DNA of 64,000 nucleotides from Sphingopyxis sp. LC363 (GTDB taxonomy: Bacteria > Pseudomonadota > Alphaproteobacteria > Sphingomonadales > Sphingomonadaceae). The stretch covers positions 62,001 through 126,000 of the forward strand of contig NZ_JNFC01000056.1 of assembly GCF_000756385.1 (NCBI RefSeq). The letters run 5' to 3'. Below the pieces are notes generated by a model. That model searched no databases and was not told where the DNA came from. It saw only the letters and a list, made by a program, of their open reading frames with translations. The translations under genes were made by a program, and so were the position numbers. Positions 25,000-32,354 of the stretch are shown here, in pieces (the first letter of the stretch is position 1; each line of letters opens with the position of its first letter).

Positions 25000-26268
25000 A
25001 TGTTCGCAACGATCCTGCCCGTGCGGAGCCTGCTGGTCGCGATTTTCGTGATGATGGCGGGCAGCGGCTTCCTGTCGACGCTGATCGGTCTGCGCCTCGA
25101 ACGCGCGGGCAGCGGCACGATGATCATCGGCCTCGTCGCGACCGCCTATTTTGCCGGGCTCGTCGTGGGCGCGCTGCGTGCGGGCGAGGTCGTGCGCCGC
25201 GTCGGTCATATCCGTGCCTTCGCCGCCTTCGTCGCATTGCTCTCGGCAAGCACATTGACTTATGCGCTGTTCCAGCACCCCGCGCTGTGGGCGGCGCTGC
25301 GCTTCGTCGACGGGCTGTGCGTCGCGGGCGTCTTCATCTGCGTCGAAAGCTGGCTGGGCGACCGTTCCGAACCGGCGACACGTGGCACCGTGCTCGCCTG
25401 GTATATGGTCGCGCTCTATTCGGGGCAGGCGCTCGGCCAGCTCATCCTGCGATCGGGGAACACGGCGCCGCAGATCCCCTTCGAACTCGCCTCGATCCTC
25501 ATCACGCTCGCGATCATCCCCGTCTGCCTGACCCGCGCGGCCGCGCCGCTGCTCGAGGATGCCGCCTCGCTACCGCTGAAGCGCCTGTTCGAAGCGTCGC
25601 CGCTCGGTGTCGCGGGTGCGGGGATCACCGGCCTCTTGCTCGGCGCCTTCTATGGCCTTGCCGCCATTTACGCGCGCCGGATCGGCCTCAGCCTCGCCGA
25701 CACCGCGACCTTCATGACGATCGTGATCCTCGGCGGCGTCGCGCTGCAATGGCCGCTCGGTCGCCTGTCGGACCGCTACGACCGGCGGCGCGTGATCATC
25801 GCGTGTTTCGCCGCGACGCTTGCCGTCAGCATTGCGCTCGCCACCGCGCCTACCGGCACCCTATTGCTCGGTCTCGGCGCGATATTCGGCGGGCTCAGCT
25901 TCGCGCTCTACCCGCTGTGCGTCGCCTTCGCAAACGACCGCCTGCTCCCGTCGGAGCGCGTCACCGCGAGCGGCCAGCTCGTCCTCCTCTATTCGGTCGG
26001 CGCCGCGCTCGGCCCGCTCGGCGCCGCCGCGGCGATGACGTTCGCGGGTGCGGGCGGGCTCTTTCTCTTCATCGCACTCGCGGCGGCGGCGATGCTCGCC
26101 TTCGGCCTGTGGCGCCTCGCTACCAGCGCGCCCGTCCCCGGCGCGGCGCAGCAGGATTTCCAGATTCTGCCGCGCACGACGCCCGTCGCCGCGCTGCTCG
26201 ACCCCGCCGGCCCCGAGCCGTCGTCCGAACCCCCTCCGCAAACAGGTGAGACATGGAAAAGCCCGTAA
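25000..26268 (+). CDS. MFS transporter, YcaD-like, in the ectoine operon
   Basis: 422 residues with twelve hydrophobic segments and the MFS cytoplasmic loop after segments 2 and 8 (RAGEVVRRVGHIRA; WPLGRLSDRYDRRRVI). The pattern with GLCVAGVFICVESWLGDRS resembles YcaD-type permeases of unknown substrate. A polar C-terminal tail of about 45 residues is cytoplasmic. The start is 21 bases after ask, and the gene overlaps the next transporter by 16 bases, so it belongs to the ectoine transcript. Export or recapture of ectoine or hydroxyectoine is a reasonable guess but is not shown by sequence. Confidence 0.82.
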   Translation: MFATILPVRSLLVAIFVMMAGSGFLSTLIGLRLERAGSGTMIIGLVATAYFAGLVVGALRAGEVVRRVGHIRAFAAFVALLSASTLTYALFQHPALWAALRFVDGLCVAGVFICVESWLGDRSEPATRGTVLAWYMVALYSGQALGQLILRSGNTAPQIPFELASILITLAIIPVCLTRAAAPLLEDAASLPLKRLFEASPLGVAGAGITGLLLGAFYGLAAIYARRIGLSLADTATFMTIVILGGVALQWPLGRLSDRYDRRRVIIACFAATLAVSIALATAPTGTLLLGLGAIFGGLSFALYPLCVAFANDRLLPSERVTASGQLVLLYSVGAALGPLGAAAAMTFAGAGGLFLFIALAAAAMLAFGLWRLATSAPVPGAAQQDFQILPRTTPVAALLDPAGPEPSSEPPPQTGETWKSP

Positions 26269-27611
26269 CGACCCACGCCCCGGGGCACCCGCCCCCCTTT
26301 CGCGAGCCCACGCCGCTGCACCGCGCGGTCGGAGCCTCCGCGCTCGGCAACGCGGTCGAATGGTTCGACTATGGCATCTATGCCTATGGCGTGACCTATA
26401 TCTCGGCGGCGCTGTTTCCCGGCGACATGGAGGATGCGGTGCTGTTCGCGCTTGCGACCTTCGCCATTTCCTTCCTCGTCCGGCCGCTCGGCGGGCTGTT
26501 CTGGGGGCCGCTCGGCGACCGCATCGGACGCAAGTCGGTGCTCGCGATGACGATCCTGCTCATGGCGGGCGCGGCCTTCGCGGTCGGGCTGATCCCTTCC
26601 TATGACAGCATCGGCTTCTGGGCGCCGACGCTGCTCATCCTGCTCAGGATGCTCCAGGGCTTTTCGACCGGCGGCGAATATGGCGGCGCGGCGACCTTCA
26701 TGGCCGAGTATGCCCCCGACGAACGGCGCGGCTTTTATGGCAGCTTCCTCGAATTCGGGACGCTCGCCGGCTTTTCCTTCGGCGCGGCGCTGATGCTCGG
26801 CTATTCGCTGCACCTCGGCGATCAGGCGATGCACGAATGGGGCTGGCGCATTCCCTTTCTGATCGCGGGACCGATCGGGCTCATCGGCATGTATGTCCGC
26901 TCGAAGATGGAGGACACGCCGATCTTTCGCGAGGAAATGGCGTCGGCCGAACGGCGAAAGCCGCCCGGCATCGCGATCATGCTGCGCGACTATTGGCGCC
27001 CGCTGCTCGTCGTCGGCGGACTCGTCGTCGCGCTCAACGTCGTCAATTATTCGCTGCTCAGCTATATGCCGACCTATCTGCAGCGGCGCATCGGCCTGTC
27101 GAACGAAGAGGCCTTGCTCGTACCGATCATCGGCATGCTCTTCATGATGGTCTTCCTCCCCTTTGCGGGCGCGCTGTCCGACCGCGTCGGACGCCGCGCG
27201 ATGTGGCGCTGGTCGCTGGTCGGGCTGCTACTCGGCGTGGTGCCGCTCTACATGCTGATCGGGACGGGCTTCGCCGGCGCGCTGATCGCCTTCATGGCGC
27301 TCGGCCTGCTCTACGTGCCGCAGCTTGCGACGATCTCGGCGACCTTTCCCGCGATGTTCCCAACCGCAGTGCGCTTCGCGGGTTTCGCGATCGCCTATAA
27401 TGTCTCGACCTCGATCTTCGGCGGCACCGCGCCGATGATCGGAAGCGGCCTCATCACCCTGACCGGCGACCCGCTGATGCCCGCCTATTATATGATGCTG
27501 GCGTGTCTGGTCGGCCTCGCGGCGCTGCGTTTCATGCCGGAAACCGCCGGGCGATCGCTGCGCGAAGATCCTTTCGCGCGAAAAGCGACCCCCGCTTCCA
27601 GTGGCGGATAG
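26253..27611 (+). CDS. proP: ProP-type MFS osmolyte:H+ symporter
   Basis: 452 residues, twelve predicted membrane segments. Metabolite:H+ symporter motifs are visible: GNAVEWFDYGIYAYG near residue 32, FLVRPLGGLFWGPLGDRIGRK in the first loop (about 71-91), LQGFSTGGEYGGAATFMAEY, and a second GALSDRVGRR-type loop. ProP relatives import proline, glycine betaine and ectoine under osmotic stress. It is the last gene of the ectoine operon, which fits recapture or uptake of compatible solutes. The C-terminal coiled coil of enterobacterial ProP is absent. Confidence 0.85.
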   Translation: MEKPVTTHAPGHPPPFREPTPLHRAVGASALGNAVEWFDYGIYAYGVTYISAALFPGDMEDAVLFALATFAISFLVRPLGGLFWGPLGDRIGRKSVLAMTILLMAGAAFAVGLIPSYDSIGFWAPTLLILLRMLQGFSTGGEYGGAATFMAEYAPDERRGFYGSFLEFGTLAGFSFGAALMLGYSLHLGDQAMHEWGWRIPFLIAGPIGLIGMYVRSKMEDTPIFREEMASAERRKPPGIAIMLRDYWRPLLVVGGLVVALNVVNYSLLSYMPTYLQRRIGLSNEEALLVPIIGMLFMMVFLPFAGALSDRVGRRAMWRWSLVGLLLGVVPLYMLIGTGFAGALIAFMALGLLYVPQLATISATFPAMFPTAVRFAGFAIAYNVSTSIFGGTAPMIGSGLITLTGDPLMPAYYMMLACLVGLAALRFMPETAGRSLREDPFARKATPASSGG

Positions 27612-27653
27612 GCGGCGCCGCGGCGATATATCAAACTGAAATGTAAAGAGAAA

Positions 27654-27698
27654 TGGTGGACCCGAAAGGATACGAACCCTTGGCCTCTGCTTTCGGAG
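27654..27698 (-). pseudogene. tRNA-Arg 3' half (anticodon loop to CCA), orphan fragment
   Basis: On the minus strand this reads the anticodon loop CTCCGAA, the 3' anticodon stem, variable loop, a T-arm with TTCGTAT loop, acceptor strand CGGGTCC, A and CCA. The 5' half is absent, and the bases before the loop cannot pair with its stem. Its CTCCGAA-GCAGAGG-CAAG stretch matches the truncated 5' tRNA fragment at 35400-35448 at 18 of 20 bases, as expected for the far end of a tRNA-targeted insertion. The rest of the 27612-27993 gap shows no gene; a TTGACAACG half-site lies just before lacI. Confidence 0.75.
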
Positions 27699-27993
27699 CG
27701 GGTACTGACAGGCTACGCCTGGGCGGCCGGGTAGGTGTCGGCTTTGCGCCTGCCCGGCGCTTTTGGCCGATCGGGGACGGGGCAGCTCTGAGGCGCAAAT
27801 CGCAAGAAGCAGCCGTGCGGTAATTGGCCGCGACGATTGGCAATGCTGGTTGCAAATTCCAGCAAGCAAGAAGCCGGCCAGCATCCATTTTTCTACCCGA
27901 CTGAAAAAGGGGGCGCTGCGCCATTGAGTCCGGTTCAAGCGCGAAGCAGCTCCCCGATTGACAACGAAGGACAATCTCGTCACGAGCTGAAGC

Positions 27994-29022
27994 ATGGCTC
28001 AAGGAGGAAAGCGCTCGACAAGCATTGACGTCGCCAGGCTGGCTCAGGTGTCACCCAAAAGCGTGTCGCGCGTCTTCAACAACGAACCGCATATCTCGCC
28101 CGCATTGCGCAAAAAGGTGCTCCGTGCGGCGAAGGAGCTCAACTACCATCCCAATGTTCTTGCGCAGGGCCTTGTCCGGCGACAATCCTATCTTATCGGC
28201 CTGATCTACGAAAAGCCGAGTCCGAGCTATGTCGTCGAATTGCAGCGGGGCGCGCTCGAACGATTGCATGGCGGACGCTACCGGCTGATCGTTTTGCCGG
28301 TCGAATCGGTCATGGACCGCCCGCTCGAAGTGGTCAGTCTCGTCCGGTCCGCGGCGCTGGACGGCGTCATCCTCGCGCCGCCGGCGTCCGATCATCCCGA
28401 CATTCTCGACGGGCTTTCGGATGCGCGCATTCCGTTCGCGCGGATCGCGCCCCAATCCCGGCTCGATGTCGGCCTGTCGACCGCGATGGACGATGTTGCG
28501 GCGGCGCGCGAGATCGCGGAGCATGTCGTAGGGCTCGGCCACCGGACAATCGCGATCATCATGGGCGATCCGGCCCACGCGGCCAGCGCGCAGCGCCTTG
28601 TCGGCTATCGCCAGGCCTTCGACGCGGCCGGGCTGTCGCAGCGCCCCGAACTCGTCGAGACAGGCGATTTCAGCTTTGAATCGGGCTATGAGGCGACCAA
28701 GCGCCTGCTGTCGCGCAAGCTGCGGCCGACCGCCATATTGGCGCAGAATGACGATATGGCGGTGGGCGCGATGTCGGCGGCGCGCGAATTGGGATTCGAC
28801 GTTCCCACCGACCTCACCGTCGTCGGCTTTGACGATTCGGAGATCGCCCGCGTGGTGTGGCCGCGCCTCACGACGATCCGCCAGCCGGTCATGGAGATGG
28901 CGAAGACGGCGACCGACATGCTGCTTCGCGAACTCGCGGGCGAGGAACCGGGAGCGATGGTTATCCATGCGCACGCGTTCGTCGATCGGCTGACCGCCGC
29001 GCCGCCGCCGATCTCGTCATAG
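27994..29022 (+). CDS. LacI-family transcriptional regulator
   Basis: 342 residues, standard length. The N-terminal HTH (SIDVARLAQVSPKSVSRVFN, then NEPHISPALRKKVLRAAKEL) and the hinge helix (LNYHPNVLAQGLVRRQS, with the leucine/alanine typical of operator minor-groove insertion) are clear. A periplasmic-binding-type sugar domain follows, with DGVILAPPASD, LGHRTIAIIMGDP, ILAQNDDMAVGAMSAAREL and VVGFDDSEIARVVWP. No strong ribosome site precedes the ATG. It is convergent with a TonB receptor gene whose promoter carries two LacI-type palindromes, so it probably controls the receptor/GH3 pair in response to a beta-glucan-derived sugar. Confidence 0.9.
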   Translation: MAQGGKRSTSIDVARLAQVSPKSVSRVFNNEPHISPALRKKVLRAAKELNYHPNVLAQGLVRRQSYLIGLIYEKPSPSYVVELQRGALERLHGGRYRLIVLPVESVMDRPLEVVSLVRSAALDGVILAPPASDHPDILDGLSDARIPFARIAPQSRLDVGLSTAMDDVAAAREIAEHVVGLGHRTIAIIMGDPAHAASAQRLVGYRQAFDAAGLSQRPELVETGDFSFESGYEATKRLLSRKLRPTAILAQNDDMAVGAMSAARELGFDVPTDLTVVGFDDSEIARVVWPRLTTIRQPVMEMAKTATDMLLRELAGEEPGAMVIHAHAFVDRLTAAPPPISS

Positions 29023-29051
29023 CCACAGCGAGGTCCCGCTCTATCGGGACG

Positions 29052-29106
29052 CCCCGAAAAAAGGAGCAGCGGTCCTCGCGAAGAGAACCGCTGCCATATT
29101 TCGGGG
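29052..29106. terminator. Nested stem-loop between convergent lacI and receptor genes
   Basis: Outer arms CCCCGAAA (29052) and TTTCGGGG (29099-29106) enclose inner arms GCAGCGGT and ACCGCTGC (29066-29094). The structure lies between two converging stops and could end transcription from both sides; a run of six A follows the outer left arm, giving U on the opposite strand. Confidence 0.6.
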
Positions 29107-29116
29107 GATGCCGAAA

Positions 29117-32101
29117 TCAGAAGTTGAATTTCACCCCGCCATAGAACCGCCGCGAACCCGATTCATAGCGGAAGGGCAGTTCGGGAAATTGCAGATAGAC
29201 GCTGGTATCGGCCTTGGTGATGTTGATCGCCTCGGCGAAGACCTCGAAATTGTCGGTAATCTTGTAACTGATCTGGCCGTCGAGCTGCCCATAGGATTTC
29301 TGATAGATGCCGAGCGTCCGCGTCGTCGTCCCGTCGGCGAAACCGAAATTGCCGAGATATTGCTTCGAGCGCCAGCTGTACGACGCGCGCGCGGCGAAGC
29401 CATATTTCTCGAAGTAAATCTGCCCGTTCGCCGAATGCTTCGACACGCCCGGCAAGGGCAGATTATCGGTGAAGTCGGTGCTGAAATCGGTGCTGGTGTC
29501 CGAGAAGGTGTAGTTGGCGGTAAAGCCGAGGCCGAAATCGAAGGCATATTGGCCGGCGAGCTCGAACCCCTTCACCCGGCCGCCCGATCCGTTCGCGGGC
29601 TGCGATACGGGACCGAGCCGGCCACCGGCCTGGTCGTTCACGAAAACCGCGACGGTTTCGTTGACGATGAAGCTGTCGACCTCCTTCCAGAACAGCCCGG
29701 CGGACAGCAGTCCCTGATTTCCGAAATAGTGCTCGAAACCGAGGTCGAACTGATAGGCGCGGAACGGATCGAGATCGGCGTTGCCGCGGCTGCCGTTGGT
29801 GAATTTGAACAGATCGTCCGCAGGGTCGCGCGTGAACTGGGTGGCGAAACCCTGTCCCAGCGAAACCAGCGGCTGGCGCGCGACGACGCGGGCGGCCGAG
29901 AAGCGGACCTTGTCGCCTTCGCTGAGGTTGAAGACCGCATTCACGCTGGGCAGGAAGTCGGTGTAGCGGCGAACGACGCGGGCGGTGGTGAAGTCGCGCA
30001 GCACCCCGTTCCAGCTGTCGGTTCCCCAATAGCTGGGATCGGCGCTGGCGGGCTGGTTCTGATCGACCGTCAGGCTGGTGTTGACGATGCGAAGCCCGAC
30101 ATTGACATGATAGGGATCGTCGAGCCCGCCCATGTCGGCCATGACATAGCCCGATTTCGTCTCCTCCTTCACCCGATAGGTCTGCAAGGGATCGGCGAAG
30201 AAGGTGAAGGGGGTGTCGGGATAGAGCGACTGGATCCATTGCAGGGCATTGGTCATCTGCGACCGGTCGGCGACAAGCACGGTATCGCCCGCGACATGCC
30301 CACCGCCCGCGAAATTGGTGATCGTCTCGACCCGCTCGGGATTGCTGGTCAAAGTCTGATAGGGCGTGATGAGCGCCGGTGAATTGCCGAAGCGGGTGCA
30401 TCCGGCAAACGCCGCAGGCTTGTTCGCCTCGGGCAGGTCGCAGATCTTGTATCCGATCGCGCCGTCCTGGAAATAGCCGTAGGGCGTCCAGTTGTACGAG
30501 AAACCGGGCACGCGCTCGGCCTCGGGAATCGCGGTCGCGTCGATCTCGCCCTTGCCGCTGTAATCGGCGAGATAGCGGCCCGAGGTGAAATCGACCGTGC
30601 GCTGGCCATAACGAAAGCCCGCGCTCAGCGTGATCGTGTTCGTGTCGCTGTCGTCGACGTCATAACCGAAGTCGGCGCGGATCGAATGGCCCTTGATGTC
30701 GGACCGGTCGCCAAAGGCCCAGTGCGACTTGAAGAAGCCGTAGGCCGGATTGCTGAACAAATCCTGCGGGCTGTCCGGCGCGATGCCGAAACTCGGGAAG
30801 TCGCCGTTCCGATAGGTGAAATCGAACGTCGCGGGCGCCGCCGGATTGGGGATGAAACCCGGCTGCGGCCCCGAGGTGCCGGGGCCGCGGACGCCATAGG
30901 CGGTGAAACGCACATCGTTGTTCGCCACTTCGCGGCCCATCTTCGACGAGGAATAATCGGCCATGACCGACGCGCGGAAATTGGCGTCGTTGTCCCACTC
31001 TATCCCGAACTGAAGGTTGTCGGACTTGATCTTCGAGACGTCGACGAACGAAATGACCTCGGCCGATTGCGCACGCACGGTTCCGTCGGTCAGCACGCCA
31101 TTGTCGTTGATATTGTAGCTGCCCACCAGGCCCTGCGATTCGCCCTGGCCGAACGGGAATTTGACCGAAGCCTCGCGCGTGTCGATCTTCAGGTCCGAAT
31201 GGAAATATTGCGCGCTGACCTCGAGTTCGTCGGTGGGCCTGAAATTGACCCCGAGCGACGCGCCCCAACGCCGCCGATACTGGTCACGGTCGGTGATATA
31301 GCGATATTCGGGGGCATAATAGTTGGTCGGGACGGTCGCGGTATCGCGGCGCCCCTCGGCAAAGGCCCAGTTGCCGCGATTGTCGCCGCCGAGCACATTG
31401 ACGTGATTGTTCGTCCGCTCGTAGCTGAACGACGCGATGATCCCGAGCCGGTCGTTGAAATTATAGCCGAGCACCGCCGCGCCGGCGGGTTCCCAGCCGC
31501 CGATTTCGCTGCCCTTGCTCATCTTGAAATTGCCCGCGGCGGTCAGCCCGTCCTGCAAGTCGAGCGGGTTGCGGGTCTTGAGATTGACGATACCGCCGAG
31601 GCCGCCTTCGAGTAGCGACGCGTTGGGCGACTTGAAAACCTCGATGCCGCCGATCAGTTCGGACGGCACGCCTTCGAGGCTGTCGTTGCGGTTATAATTG
31701 CCCTCGCCGACCTTGTAGACTTCGAGCCCGCTGACGAAAAGCTCGCCATTGAGCAGCGTCACATTCTGTTCGAGGCCGCGAATGCGGACCTTCGACCCCT
31801 GCCCATTTTCGCGGTCGATCTGAATCCCGGGAAGGCGCTGCAGCGATTCGGCGACATTCTGGTCGGGGAATTTCCCGATATCCTCGGCCGTCACCGATTC
31901 GATGATCAGGTTCGAATCGCGCTTGGCGTTCAGCGCATTTTCCAACGACGCGCGAAAACCGGTGACGACGATTTCGCTTTCCGTGCCTTCGTCAGCCGCC
32001 GGCGCGGACTGCGCGGCCGCGGGCGAAGCGGCCAGTCCCATGGCCAAGGCCGATGCCGCCGCAAACAACATGCTCCGGTGGCGCAAAGTCGCGCTGGTCA
32101 T
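29117..32101 (-). CDS. TonB-dependent receptor paired with GH3 glucosidase
   Basis: 994 residues from the ATG at 32101, which sits seven bases after GGGAGG; upstream starts are less likely. A signal peptide ends at PAAAQSA. It is followed by a TonB-box-like SEIVVTGFRASLENALNAKR, a plug domain (VTAEDIGKFPDQNVAESLQR, VRIRGLEQNVTLLNGE, LLEGGLGGIVNLKTR) and a large barrel ending FYGGVKFNF with terminal Phe. This is the sugar-type Xanthomonas/Caulobacter receptor class. It is divergent from the exported GH3 gene across LacI-type operators. It probably imports a beta-linked gluco-oligosaccharide. Confidence 0.9.
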   Translation of the reverse strand: MTSATLRHRSMLFAAASALAMGLAASPAAAQSAPAADEGTESEIVVTGFRASLENALNAKRDSNLIIESVTAEDIGKFPDQNVAESLQRLPGIQIDRENGQGSKVRIRGLEQNVTLLNGELFVSGLEVYKVGEGNYNRNDSLEGVPSELIGGIEVFKSPNASLLEGGLGGIVNLKTRNPLDLQDGLTAAGNFKMSKGSEIGGWEPAGAAVLGYNFNDRLGIIASFSYERTNNHVNVLGGDNRGNWAFAEGRRDTATVPTNYYAPEYRYITDRDQYRRRWGASLGVNFRPTDELEVSAQYFHSDLKIDTREASVKFPFGQGESQGLVGSYNINDNGVLTDGTVRAQSAEVISFVDVSKIKSDNLQFGIEWDNDANFRASVMADYSSSKMGREVANNDVRFTAYGVRGPGTSGPQPGFIPNPAAPATFDFTYRNGDFPSFGIAPDSPQDLFSNPAYGFFKSHWAFGDRSDIKGHSIRADFGYDVDDSDTNTITLSAGFRYGQRTVDFTSGRYLADYSGKGEIDATAIPEAERVPGFSYNWTPYGYFQDGAIGYKICDLPEANKPAAFAGCTRFGNSPALITPYQTLTSNPERVETITNFAGGGHVAGDTVLVADRSQMTNALQWIQSLYPDTPFTFFADPLQTYRVKEETKSGYVMADMGGLDDPYHVNVGLRIVNTSLTVDQNQPASADPSYWGTDSWNGVLRDFTTARVVRRYTDFLPSVNAVFNLSEGDKVRFSAARVVARQPLVSLGQGFATQFTRDPADDLFKFTNGSRGNADLDPFRAYQFDLGFEHYFGNQGLLSAGLFWKEVDSFIVNETVAVFVNDQAGGRLGPVSQPANGSGGRVKGFELAGQYAFDFGLGFTANYTFSDTSTDFSTDFTDNLPLPGVSKHSANGQIYFEKYGFAARASYSWRSKQYLGNFGFADGTTTRTLGIYQKSYGQLDGQISYKITDNFEVFAEAINITKADTSVYLQFPELPFRYESGSRRFYGGVKFNF

Positions 32102-32235
32102 ATCCATCCCTCCCAAGCCGCATCTTTGTGTGCGGACAATGAAAATCCCTGTTCGCGCGGGCGGACCGAATTCCGGAACCGGCAAGCGGACTCGAAGGGA
32201 CGGTCAGCCTCGCGCTCCATTTTTGTTGCATAATC

Positions 32236-32251
32236 TTGTCAACGTTGTCAA
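32236..32251. promoter_or_regulatory. LacI-type operator 1 between receptor and GH3
   Basis: TTGTCAACGTTGTCAA has the perfect inner core CAACGTTG with central CpG, the usual LacI-family design. It lies 135 bases from the receptor start and 104 bases from the GH3 start. It resembles the operators of the uronate locus. Confidence 0.6.
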
Positions 32252-32288
32252 ACGATGTTTGGAAATCGACGATATATGGACTTATGCC

Positions 32289-32302
32289 TGTCAAGGTTGA
32301 CA
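32289..32302. promoter_or_regulatory. LacI-type operator 2 between receptor and GH3
   Basis: TGTCAA-GG-TTGACA has perfect arms. Its centre lies 52 bases, about five helical turns, from that of the first operator, a spacing that would allow both sites to be bound on one DNA face. It also contains a TTGACA that could serve as the -35 box of the GH3 gene. Confidence 0.58.
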
Positions 32303-32354
32303 TAAGAAAATCCGGAAAGAATCGGCGAACGACGCCGCATCCGAGAGGGGATTT

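Noticed and set aside
27654..27698. Functional tRNA gene
   Set aside because: Only the 3' half from the anticodon loop is present; bases upstream cannot form the anticodon stem, D arm or acceptor 5' strand.
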